From: Tenacibaculum ovolyticum DSM 18103
GTDB lineage: Bacteria; Bacteroidota; Bacteroidia; Flavobacteriales; Flavobacteriaceae
Assembly (NCBI RefSeq): GCF_000430545.1
Contig: NZ_AUMF01000008.1
Location: forward strand, 1 to 64,000
Reading direction: 5' to 3'
Length of the DNA stretch: 64,000 bases
Shown here: positions 51,129 to 59,170 of the stretch, in pieces
Layout of the letters: every line of letters starts with the position of its first letter
How positions within the stretch are numbered: the first letter of the stretch is position 1
Made by a program: the position numbers and the translations under genes
Notes under the pieces: generated by a model
Seen by the model: only the letters and a program-made list of their open reading frames with translations
Database searches by the model: none
Told to the model about the DNA's origin: nothing

Positions 51129-52061
51129 ATGAAACTTAACATAATTAAATCTTCAATTGTATTTACGACATTAGTAGTAACAATGTATTCTTGTCAAAAA
51201 AATGAAGAAACGATTCCGTCTGAAGCACAAAATTTAATATCAACAGAACATTTAAAAGAAGAAAACCTACTAGGTGCTGCTTCCGCCACTCCATTTAACA
51301 CAGGCTATTATGGAGGTTACAAAACATACAAAATGCAATACGGACAGAGCTACATAGAATGGGCTATTCCTAATTTAAAATGGTTTTTTGGTGTAAATCC
51401 CACTGTTTATAATTGGCGCGGTGCAAATACCAATAATATGTTAGCATACTCTAATCCTAATCGAGTTTTTATTGGAGAAACTTGGTGGAATAGCATGTTA
51501 TCAAACTACGATGCCTATGCAGCTAAATCAATTATTGCGCACGAGTTTGGTCATATATTACAGTACGATAACAACTGGTATTGGGCTAGTGGTAAAAACC
51601 AAGAAATTGGGGCTGACTTTTTCGCTGGCTATTGGTTAGCTAGTAATGCTGGGCAAAATATTACTTGGCAAGAAGCTTCAATCTCTTTTAGAAATTTTGG
51701 TGCTATCGGAAATGGAGTTTCTCATGGTTCTTCTACCGAAAGACAAGCCGCGGCTAAATTAGGATACTACACAGGTTTTTATGCCAATACTAAAGGTTTT
51801 TTAGGCTGGGATAAAGTGTATAAATTATTAGTTCGTTACTGGGGGTACATTGGTCAAGGTAGATATTGGTATGATGGTTCTGGTTATTACAGAACTAGTA
51901 AAAACAGTAAGACTAAAGAATTGTATAAAGATCTTTCTGATAAAGAAGCTGAATTTCTTGAATTTATGATGCATAATTTTAATGAAATTTTAGATATTAA
52001 AAACGGTAAAGCTTCAAAAAAGCAGTTTGCCAAATTTAATTTAAAGAAGGTTGTTAACTAA
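51129..52061 (+). CDS. HExxH zinc metalloprotease lipoprotein of unassigned family
   Basis: 310 aa with lipobox cysteine 22 (VVTMYSCQKNEE). The core has AHEFGHILQYDNNW (H138, E139, H142) followed 17 residues later by QEIGADFFAGYWLA. That E-x-x-A-D pattern is the third-ligand arrangement seen in YpfJ-like neutral zinc peptidases, although the rest is not obviously YpfJ. A tryptophan- and tyrosine-rich segment follows (WGYIGQGRYWYDGSGYY). Probably a surface-exposed protease. Monocistronic. Confidence 0.7.
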   Translation: MKLNIIKSSIVFTTLVVTMYSCQKNEETIPSEAQNLISTEHLKEENLLGAASATPFNTGYYGGYKTYKMQYGQSYIEWAIPNLKWFFGVNPTVYNWRGANTNNMLAYSNPNRVFIGETWWNSMLSNYDAYAAKSIIAHEFGHILQYDNNWYWASGKNQEIGADFFAGYWLASNAGQNITWQEASISFRNFGAIGNGVSHGSSTERQAAAKLGYYTGFYANTKGFLGWDKVYKLLVRYWGYIGQGRYWYDGSGYYRTSKNSKTKELYKDLSDKEAEFLEFMMHNFNEILDIKNGKASKKQFAKFNLKKVVN

Positions 52062-52081
52062 TAACAACAAACACCTTTAAG

Positions 52082-52111
52082 AAAAGCTACCTAAATAGGT
52101 AGCTTTTTTAT
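52082..52111. terminator. Bidirectional terminator
   Basis: AAAAGCTACCTAAATAGGTAGCTTTTTT-type hairpin (arms AAGCTACCT / AGGTAGCTT) between the HExxH gene and the convergent MarC gene. Confidence 0.9.
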
Positions 52112-52130
52112 TTAAAAAGGTACTTATATA

Positions 52131-52763
52131 TTATTTTAAAATATCGAGTATTATTGGTTTTAACCCTGCAAAAAAGAATTCTACTGCAATAACCATAACA
52201 ATTAGTCCCATTAAACGCATCATAACATTAATACCTGTTTGCCCTAGTACTTTAATTATTTTTGAAGAACTATAAAGAATCAAATACGTTAAAAGCATCA
52301 CTAAAAAAACAGCTATAATTAATGTGATTTTTTTTTCAATTGAATCTGCATCCTCCATCATAACAATTGCGTTTGTTAATGCTCCTGGTCCACAAATCAT
52401 AGGTATTGCTAATGGTGTTATTGAAATATCATCTACATATGTTTTAACCTCAGCGCTATTCACTTTCACTTTACCTAATCGTGCTTGTAACATATCCATT
52501 CCCATTAAGAAAAAAATAACACCACCAACAATTCTAAAACTATGAACTGAAATGCCAAAAAAACTGAATAATAACTGACCTGAATAAGCAAAAACAACAA
52601 TGGTAATAAATGAAACAACTGACGCTTTTTTAGCCGTTTTCGTTCTATGATGACTATCTAACTCCGCCGTCATTGTCATAAAAATCGGCATGGTTCCAAA
52701 GGGATTTATTAATGTAAAAAAGGAAGTGAAACTTAACACTCCAAAAGCTATAAAATCTGCCAT
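52131..52763 (-). CDS. MarC family integral membrane protein
   Basis: 210 aa with six membrane helices. Family motifs: FFTLINPFGTMPIFMTMT at the N-terminus, GGVIFFLMGMDMLQ and ITPLAIPMICGPGALTNAIV. MarC is not itself a drug pump as once thought; its function is unknown. It lies 39 bp downstream of the FrnE-like gene on the same strand. Confidence 0.93.
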   Translation of the reverse strand: MADFIAFGVLSFTSFFTLINPFGTMPIFMTMTAELDSHHRTKTAKKASVVSFITIVVFAYSGQLLFSFFGISVHSFRIVGGVIFFLMGMDMLQARLGKVKVNSAEVKTYVDDISITPLAIPMICGPGALTNAIVMMEDADSIEKKITLIIAVFLVMLLTYLILYSSSKIIKVLGQTGINVMMRLMGLIVMVIAVEFFFAGLKPIILDILK

Positions 52764-52801
52764 TCGTTTTTAATTTTCATGTTATTAACAAAACCTTACT
52801 C

Positions 52802-53425
52802 CTAATATGTTTTCTTAATCATTTCTAAGAAAGTTTCTTCAGATTGAGCCCCAGAAAGTGCTTGCTTATTGTTAAACACAAAAAAAGGAACTCCCGATAC
52901 GCCTACTTCTTTTGCTAACTCTTGATCTTCACGTATACTAACCTCTAAACTCTTGTCGCTCAATTTATCTTCCAAATTTTCTTTTGAAAAACCTAAATTT
53001 TCTCCTATTTGTAATAAAACATTAGCATCATCAATATTCTCACCATCCGTAAAATAAGCTTTCAATAATAATTCTTTTGCTTCGTTTTGCTTATTAATTG
53101 TTTTAGCAACATGCACTAATTTGTGTGCTTTAAAAGAATTAGCTACTATAATCTCATTTAAATTAAAAGTGATACCTACTTCTTTAGCCATTCTTGTTGC
53201 ATTAGAAAACAAATCTGTCATTTGCTGCCTACTAGCTCCTTTACTCACATAATAATCTATTGTATTCATTTTGGTATTCGTTTCTAATCTAGGATCTAAC
53301 TCAAAACTTTTCCATTCCACCACAACTTCATCTTTGTGGTTAAATTGTGATATTGCGTTTTCTAATTTTCTTTTTGCGATATAACAAAAAGGACATCTTA
53401 TATCTGACCAAACTGTAATTGTCAT
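52802..53425 (-). CDS. DsbA-family oxidoreductase, FrnE-like
   Basis: 207 aa, no signal peptide, so cytoplasmic. Thioredoxin-fold domain with active site CPFC at WSDIRCPFCYIAKRKLE and a helical insert, ending VSGVPFFVFNNKQALSGAQS with the cis-proline VP. FrnE-like proteins are linked to thiol/disulfide exchange and oxidative stress. It lies downstream of the OsmC gene beyond a strong hairpin. Confidence 0.9.
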   Translation of the reverse strand: MTITVWSDIRCPFCYIAKRKLENAISQFNHKDEVVVEWKSFELDPRLETNTKMNTIDYYVSKGASRQQMTDLFSNATRMAKEVGITFNLNEIIVANSFKAHKLVHVAKTINKQNEAKELLLKAYFTDGENIDDANVLLQIGENLGFSKENLEDKLSDKSLEVSIREDQELAKEVGVSGVPFFVFNNKQALSGAQSEETFLEMIKKTY

Positions 53426-53466
53426 ATTTGTATTATTTAGTAATTATTAATATTATTGAAGTAATT

Positions 53467-53491
53467 AAGGGGCTCACAGTGTGAGCCCCTT
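53467..53491. terminator. GC-rich hairpin between OsmC and FrnE genes
   Basis: AAGGGGCTCAC (53467-53477) and GTGAGCCCCTT (53481-53491) are perfect 11-bp arms with a 3-base loop. It is by far the most GC-rich hairpin in the window. It has no T tract, so it may pause or terminate weakly or stabilise the OsmC mRNA 3' end. Confidence 0.6.
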
Positions 53492-53517
53492 GGTAATTAA
53501 TTATGTATGATTATAGG

Positions 53518-54057
53518 TTACATAATATTTAAAGTAGCTATCATCTTCACTTTATTAGCCATCGTTGCATAATTAGGTGAAAACTTAATTACCTCATCTG
53601 CGGCTTCTTGATACTGTGCTTCTGTACCGTTTCCTTTTACAGTAAATACATACTCAATAGCATCAAAACCTACAGGAGATGTTTCATTAACACCTAAGAA
53701 ACCTTGTAAATCTAATCCTGATTTAATATCTAAAGTAACAGACTCTAATTCAATATTTTTCATTGAACACATTGCTACGAAAGTTACCATCATACATCCA
53801 GAAAGTCCTCCCAATACATAATCTTGTGGTGTTGGTGCTGAGTGTGCTCCTAATAATTGCGCTGGTTCATCAATAGTAAATGAAAAATCATGAGGAATCG
53901 TTTCATCTCCTAAAGCAAGATTGTTTGTTTTAACACCTACCTTAGTACCTCCCATCCAAGTAGCTTTAATACCACCATTGTACATTCCGTTTTTTGCATC
54001 TTGTTCTACAGTTGCCTTGTAAGCTCCTAGCGCTTCTAAATTTAATCCGTTAATCAT
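53518..54057 (-). CDS. OsmC family protein
   Basis: 179 aa. OsmC/Ohr fold with the two family cysteines: one in GGLSGCMMVTFVAMCSMKNI. These enzymes reduce organic hydroperoxides by a thiol mechanism, though many OsmC proteins are of unknown substrate. It lies 13 bp downstream of the PLP enzyme gene in the homoserine dehydrogenase cluster, so peroxide or thiol chemistry may accompany that pathway. Confidence 0.88.
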   Translation of the reverse strand: MINGLNLEALGAYKATVEQDAKNGMYNGGIKATWMGGTKVGVKTNNLALGDETIPHDFSFTIDEPAQLLGAHSAPTPQDYVLGGLSGCMMVTFVAMCSMKNIELESVTLDIKSGLDLQGFLGVNETSPVGFDAIEYVFTVKGNGTEAQYQEAADEVIKFSPNYATMANKVKMIATLNIM

Positions 54058-54070
54058 ACTACTATCTATT

Positions 54071-55837
54071 TTAATTTAAATAACCGTTTTCAATTAATTG
54101 TTTTTGCACTTCCATATACGTATCAGCATATAATGTATCAACCTCGCTTATAGCCATAAATGCATCAGAGAACCCTGGTTTTTCTGGATCGATCATTAAT
54201 TTTATTGACTGAATAAAATGCTTAATTAATTCTTTTGGATTCTCATTACCAACTGATATTCTCATTGTTGTTTTATGAATCCCTGCTTTTAATAAAGCTT
54301 CTTTATCTAACTCAGAGTGCGATGTAAATGCAGGACATAATAATGTGGTATTAATTTGCCCTAGACTTACTTGAAAACCAAAGGCTGGCGCTAACGTGTC
54401 GAAGAATTTTTTAAATGCGTTATCACTTACATTTGCTTTTTCGAAATCGATTGTAAATAACGGAGCTGCTAACTTATATTTACTAACTTTTTTCATGATA
54501 GCATTGTTAGGATCACTTTCTACAGCATTACATATTACTGACATTTCTGGATTAGAATTAAAAAATTTAGCCATCACCAATGTGTTTACACATTTTTGAG
54601 TCATTCTTAAATTCATTGTCTTCATTCCTGATAAAATCTCAAAAGCAGTATCTGCATTTAAAAAAGCTCCTTTAATGTAGTATACATTCCAAAATAATGA
54701 CTCATCCCAATTAACACCGTCAATTTTTTCCCCTTTAGGAACAAACATCAAGCTATTTTTTCCAATTATACCACCTGCAATCGCATTACCAGATCCTGTA
54801 ATATCTTTTGTGTAACTGTGAAATAAGAAATCTGGCCTACAATCTTCATCTTCTTGTTGCAACGGTTTAATTAAAAATGGCGTTGCCACAGTACCATCTA
54901 ACATCACCATCGACCCGTTTTGTTTCGCATACTTACAAATTGCAGGAACATCTAACATATAACCGTGCGGATTACATGGAGACTCTATGTAAACATGTAT
55001 TTTTTTACCACCTGCTATTTGCTCTTTGTAAGCTATCTTAGCTTGATCCATTACAGGTTTAAAATCTTCTAATGTATAGCCATCAAACCAAACAACTTGA
55101 ATATCCATCTTGCTCTTTTTTGCAAAAAAATCTTCAATTAATTGGTAAGCTCCACCATAAATATTTCTAGAAACAATTATAATATCTTGGTAGCTTAACA
55201 CATTACATAATAAGGCATCAATTGCAGCCATACCACTATTAAAATTCCAAGCAGTATATTCATCTGCATACTTACCAGCCTCTAAATGTACCATGTGCGT
55301 ACCAAGCGCCATAGATGTTGGATTTAAGGACCTTGAGTAAATGTGGTGAATAGATTCTTTACCATTAAAAGCATCATCAATCCACTCTGTACATGAATAA
55401 TCGTACGTAGATGTACGTGCAATTACGGGTGTTGCAGAAAACAATGCTGCAATATTATTAAACAAAGGCATTGGTCCTTTTGCATTTAAAGTAGCGTCAG
55501 ACTGCTCTAATGATTCGTATGTTTTCTTTAACGGCCCTTGTAAAGTTTCTAAAACTTTAGCTATTTGAAAAGACATAAAGCGCTTTGCATTAAAATACGC
55601 TACTTTTTCACTAGCATCTAATTTACCAACAGTATCGAAAGTAATTTCTTGTAGCTTAGAAATATCTGCTTGGGCAGTATAAATATCTATCGCTGCTTTT
55701 TTTAATGTTTCACCATAAGCACTATTTGCATCTATATCAAAATATGCCAACTGCTCTGTAGCTAACCCCTCTATTGTTGTACAAGCCGTAGAGTTTCTTT
55801 TTGGTGATAAAATCTTTGAATTATTTATGTTACTCAT
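54071..55837 (-). CDS. PLP-dependent Cys/Met-metabolism-type enzyme with N-terminal extension
   Basis: 588 aa, much longer than the usual 380-400 aa of gamma-synthases and gamma-lyases. The catalytic domain spans about 150-588: YTAWNFNSGMAAIDALLCNV (cofactor ring contact), ESPCNPHGYMLDVPAIC, MLDGTVATPFLIKPLQQ and the Schiff-base lysine in HSYTKDITGSGNAIAGG (near 341). The first about 150 residues are helical and unassigned. The active-site pattern is closest to cystathionine gamma-synthase / methionine gamma-lyase; which reaction it does cannot be told from sequence alone. It lies between the aldehyde dehydrogenase (5 bp) and OsmC genes. Confidence 0.8.
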   Translation of the reverse strand: MSNINNSKILSPKRNSTACTTIEGLATEQLAYFDIDANSAYGETLKKAAIDIYTAQADISKLQEITFDTVGKLDASEKVAYFNAKRFMSFQIAKVLETLQGPLKKTYESLEQSDATLNAKGPMPLFNNIAALFSATPVIARTSTYDYSCTEWIDDAFNGKESIHHIYSRSLNPTSMALGTHMVHLEAGKYADEYTAWNFNSGMAAIDALLCNVLSYQDIIIVSRNIYGGAYQLIEDFFAKKSKMDIQVVWFDGYTLEDFKPVMDQAKIAYKEQIAGGKKIHVYIESPCNPHGYMLDVPAICKYAKQNGSMVMLDGTVATPFLIKPLQQEDEDCRPDFLFHSYTKDITGSGNAIAGGIIGKNSLMFVPKGEKIDGVNWDESLFWNVYYIKGAFLNADTAFEILSGMKTMNLRMTQKCVNTLVMAKFFNSNPEMSVICNAVESDPNNAIMKKVSKYKLAAPLFTIDFEKANVSDNAFKKFFDTLAPAFGFQVSLGQINTTLLCPAFTSHSELDKEALLKAGIHKTTMRISVGNENPKELIKHFIQSIKLMIDPEKPGFSDAFMAISEVDTLYADTYMEVQKQLIENGYLN

Positions 55838-55842
55838 TTTAT

Positions 55843-57294
55843 TTATGATTTAAGATTGAAACAAATTATTTTAGTTGTGCTCATTTCACGTATTGCAGCT
55901 TTAACACCTTCGCGTCCAATTCCGCTTTGCTTAATACCTCCAAAAGGCATCATATCTATACGATAATCAGACGAGTCGTTAACCATTACGCCGCCACATT
56001 GCAGTTCATTAGTAGCTTTAAAGGCAGCATCTATATTATTCGTAAAAATTCCTGCGTGTAATCCGTAAGGCGAATCATTACTTGCAGTAATACCTTCTTC
56101 TAATGAGCTAATTTTAGATATTGTAGCAACTGGCCCAAAGATTTCTTCTTTTCCGTTTAGTGCATTATCAAAATCACCTTCAATAATTGTAGCTTCAAAA
56201 CTGTTGTTTACTCGTTTACCACCACATAAAACTTTATAACCTCCTTTTTCTAAATCGGCAATTGAACTTTCAATTTTATCGATTGCTTCATTGGTAATAA
56301 TCGGCCCCATATCTGTAGCTTCATCTTCAGGATTTCCTAGTTTTACAGCTTTAGAAAGGTTGACTACTTTTTCTTTAAAAGCATCATAAACGGCATCGTG
56401 CACATACATCCGTTTTACACCAACACAATTTTGCCCTGCCGCCCAAATCATACCGCCAACACAGTTTTCTGCTACAGCGTTAACATCAACATCATCCATA
56501 ATAATTACTGGGGAGCTAGATCCTAATTCCATTCCAATTTTCTTAACTCCCGCTGCCTTAGCAATCGCTTCTCCAGATTTAGAACCTCCTGTAAAACTTA
56601 CCATATTTACTCTTGAATCTGTAACAAGAATATCTCCGAAATTACTTATTGGCCCTGTTATGATATTAAGAACGTGACTTGGCAAACCTGCTTCTAAAAA
56701 AAGCTCTCCTAACTTGATTCCTGAGATTGGTGTAAAATCTGAAGGCTTTAAAATAATAGCGTTTCCTGCTGCTACTGCGGGTCCTAGCTTATGAGCAACT
56801 AAATTTAACGGATCATTAAAAGGCGTAATTGCGGTAACAATACCTACAGGATCGTATACATAATGTCCTTTTTTTGCTGAAGCGCCTGCAAAAGCATTAA
56901 AAGGAACAGTTTCTCCCGTTAACCTTTTTGCCTCTTCCCCACAAAGTGTTAAAGTATTAATACACCTATCAACTTCTTTACCTGCCTCCATTTTGGTTTT
57001 AACACCTTCGTTTACGATTGTTTGCGTAAATTCTTCTTTTCTTTCTTTTAAAAGAGAAGCTACTTTTAAGATAATTTCACTTCTATCGTAAGCAGGTAAA
57101 TTTCTAGCGATTATTTTTCCTTTTGCTGCTGATTTTAAAGCATCGTAAACATGTGTTTCGGTTGCACAAGAAATAGCGTATACTTCTTCTCCTGTATGCG
57201 GATTTAAAACAGGCAGTTTTTCGGTAGTTTCTACCCAATTACCACCTATAAGCATGCCTTTTGTTACTACTTTTTCTACTAAATTTATTAACAT
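55843..57294 (-). CDS. NAD(P)-dependent aldehyde dehydrogenase
   Basis: 483 aa. ALDH fold with PFNDPLNLVAHKLGPAVAAG (cofactor binding), the general base Glu in KIGMELGSSSPVIIMDD (near 253), the catalytic Cys in AAGQNCVGVKR (near 289) and GIFTNNIDAAF. MELGSSSP replaces the commoner ELGGKSP. The substrate is unknown; its 1-bp overlap (TAATG) with homoserine dehydrogenase and place beside a PLP enzyme suggest an aldehyde of the aspartate/homoserine pathway. A start at MLIGGNWVE (residue 14) is also possible. Confidence 0.88.
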   Translation of the reverse strand: MLINLVEKVVTKGMLIGGNWVETTEKLPVLNPHTGEEVYAISCATETHVYDALKSAAKGKIIARNLPAYDRSEIILKVASLLKERKEEFTQTIVNEGVKTKMEAGKEVDRCINTLTLCGEEAKRLTGETVPFNAFAGASAKKGHYVYDPVGIVTAITPFNDPLNLVAHKLGPAVAAGNAIILKPSDFTPISGIKLGELFLEAGLPSHVLNIITGPISNFGDILVTDSRVNMVSFTGGSKSGEAIAKAAGVKKIGMELGSSSPVIIMDDVDVNAVAENCVGGMIWAAGQNCVGVKRMYVHDAVYDAFKEKVVNLSKAVKLGNPEDEATDMGPIITNEAIDKIESSIADLEKGGYKVLCGGKRVNNSFEATIIEGDFDNALNGKEEIFGPVATISKISSLEEGITASNDSPYGLHAGIFTNNIDAAFKATNELQCGGVMVNDSSDYRIDMMPFGGIKQSGIGREGVKAAIREMSTTKIICFNLKS

Positions 57295-58307
57295 TACTTA
57301 TTGTTTTTTAATATTGTTAATACATCAGAAAACACAGCATACCCCGTTTCTAACTTCCCTGCTCCAGGACCTGTAATCATTACTTTTCCTAAATATTTTG
57401 TGGTAATTTCTATAGCATTTGTTACCCCACCGATGTTAGATAACGCATCAAATGTTGGCAATGCTTCTGGTTGTACTTTTCCGGTTATAGTATTCCCATC
57501 TTTTTTTAAGCTTCCTATTAAACGAATATTCTTCCCTTCATTTTTAGCAGTATTTAATGCTTCTTTCGAAATAGCATCTATACCAATAGTAGGTATATTC
57601 TCTAAGCCTAATTCAACACCAAAAACTTTGTGCGAAAGAATTGCCACTTTACCTCTAGCATCATATCCCTTTACATCGTTTGTAGGGTCTGCCTCTGCGT
57701 ATCCTTTTTCTTGCGCAACACTTAATGCGTTTTCAAAAGAATCACCTTCAGACATTTTTGAAAGAATGTAATTACTCGTTCCGTTAAGTATTCCTCTAAT
57801 TTCAAGAATTTCATCACCTGTCAAACACTCTTCAATAAGTGAAAATGTTGGTGTACCACTTAATACAGTACCCTCATAACGAAGCGACACATTATTCTCT
57901 TCTGCTATTTTGTTTAACTCCGTAAAACGCAAAGCAACCGGCCCCTTGTTAGTAGTTACAACATGTTTACCGTTAGAAAGTGCGTCTTTTATAAAAGTAT
58001 AAGCAGGATCACCTGTTTTGTAATCACTATAAGTAGCCTCTACAATTAAATCTATAGCATTTATAGATGCGACTGTAGTATCTTCTGACAAACTACCATC
58101 ACTAAGATTTTCATTATTATTTAATTTACTTAAAAGTTCAATTAAATCTATACCATTGGAATTATATACATTCCCTTTCTGTATATCTTTAACTGCAACC
58201 AGTTTAATATGTGTTCCATATTTTTCTTGTAACCAATTCTTTTTTTCAGATAAAATTTCAATAAACCCTTGAGTTACCGTTCCAAGACCTATAATACCAA
58301 TATTCAT
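57294..58307 (-). CDS. Homoserine dehydrogenase
   Basis: 337 aa. N-terminal Rossmann fold (MNIGIIGLGTVTQGFIEILS), middle catalytic segment GKHVVTTNKGPVALRFTELN, GTVLSGTPTFSLIEECL and RGILNGTSNYILSKMSEG, then EADPTNDVKGYDARGKVAIL. There is no C-terminal ACT domain, so feedback inhibition by threonine is unlikely. Normally it reduces aspartate semialdehyde to homoserine. Being first in an operon with an ALDH and a PLP enzyme under an Lrp-type regulator, it may instead run in the oxidative direction; that is inference. Confidence 0.92.
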   Translation of the reverse strand: MNIGIIGLGTVTQGFIEILSEKKNWLQEKYGTHIKLVAVKDIQKGNVYNSNGIDLIELLSKLNNNENLSDGSLSEDTTVASINAIDLIVEATYSDYKTGDPAYTFIKDALSNGKHVVTTNKGPVALRFTELNKIAEENNVSLRYEGTVLSGTPTFSLIEECLTGDEILEIRGILNGTSNYILSKMSEGDSFENALSVAQEKGYAEADPTNDVKGYDARGKVAILSHKVFGVELGLENIPTIGIDAISKEALNTAKNEGKNIRLIGSLKKDGNTITGKVQPEALPTFDALSNIGGVTNAIEITTKYLGKVMITGPGAGKLETGYAVFSDVLTILKNNK

Positions 58308-58347
58308 TATTTATTTATTTTAAATTTTAATACTGAACAATATTCCG

Positions 58348-58356
58348 TATTTTTGC
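58348..58356 (+). promoter_or_regulatory. -7 element for the Lrp-type gene
   Basis: TATTTTTGC fits TAnnTTTG; start predicted near 58360, leaving a leader of about 60 nt. It lies in the 116-bp gap shared with the divergent homoserine dehydrogenase gene, so one regulator could control both. Confidence 0.45.
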
Positions 58357-58423
58357 ATCATCCACGAATAATTGATTTGTTTATTTTTAAATAAATGAAA
58401 ATAATTCTAAAAAACATTAAAAA

Positions 58424-58894
58424 ATGAAGTTAGATCAAAAGGATATTCGAATATTAACATTATTACAGAATAATGCTCGGTTATCAAATAAAGAGTTAGC
58501 TGTTGAGTTAGATATAGCACCGTCAACCTGCCATGAAAGGTTAAAAAAGTTAACTAATGAAGGTTATTTTAAAGCTTTTAATGCCGATCTAAATTTAAAA
58601 AAACTAGGTGCTACGATAGAAATGTTAGTTGCAGTTCGTTTAAAAAGGCACGAAAGAGAAATAGTTAATTCATTTATAAAGAAAGTAAAAACTATTAAAG
58701 GTATTATACGTTTTTATCATCTTGCTGGCGATACCGATTTTATGATTCACGTAGCGGTTAAAGATTCTGATAGTTTGCGCTCTTTTATTATGGATGAGCT
58801 TGCAGGTTTTCATAATATTGATCATATAGAATCATCAATGATTTATCATAGCGAGTGTGTGCACAACCTATCGTATACAGATATCGTTTCATAA
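58424..58894 (+). CDS. Lrp/AsnC family transcriptional regulator
   Basis: 156 aa. Helix-turn-helix at about 5-50 (LDQKDIRILTLLQNNARLSN, then ELAVELDIAPSTCHERLKKL) and the C-terminal RAM ligand domain (about 70-150, IKGIIRFYHLAGDTDFMIHV). These proteins sense amino acids and act as dimers to hexadecamers. It is divergent from the homoserine dehydrogenase operon across 116 bp and is the natural regulator of that cluster. Confidence 0.94.
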   Translation: MKLDQKDIRILTLLQNNARLSNKELAVELDIAPSTCHERLKKLTNEGYFKAFNADLNLKKLGATIEMLVAVRLKRHEREIVNSFIKKVKTIKGIIRFYHLAGDTDFMIHVAVKDSDSLRSFIMDELAGFHNIDHIESSMIYHSECVHNLSYTDIVS

Positions 58895-58966
58895 AACACT
58901 TATATCCTATTAAAAATTAAGAAATTACACATTACCAGTTCTTAACTAGTAAATTTATTTACAGTA

Positions 58967-59015
58967 AAAACACACCTCTTTATCGAATATAGTTCGATAG
59001 CAACAGGTGTGTTTT
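58967..59015 (+). terminator. Terminator after the Lrp-type gene
   Basis: AAAACACACCT (58967-58977) and AGGTGTGTTTT (59005-59015) are perfect 11-bp arms; the loop holds an additional TCGA/TCGA pair. The rest of the gap to 59170 is AT-rich and shows no clear promoter. Confidence 0.8.
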
Positions 59016-59170
59016 CTCTTCTTTAGAATTAATTTCGATATCCATCAATTTCACCTTAGTTAATTATTTTTTATTAAAAAAAAGACACAATATTTAACGC
59101 AAATATGTTTAAAACATAACTTAAATATTAGGACAAGGACTTAAAAATTAACTAACAAAAATTCAAAATT

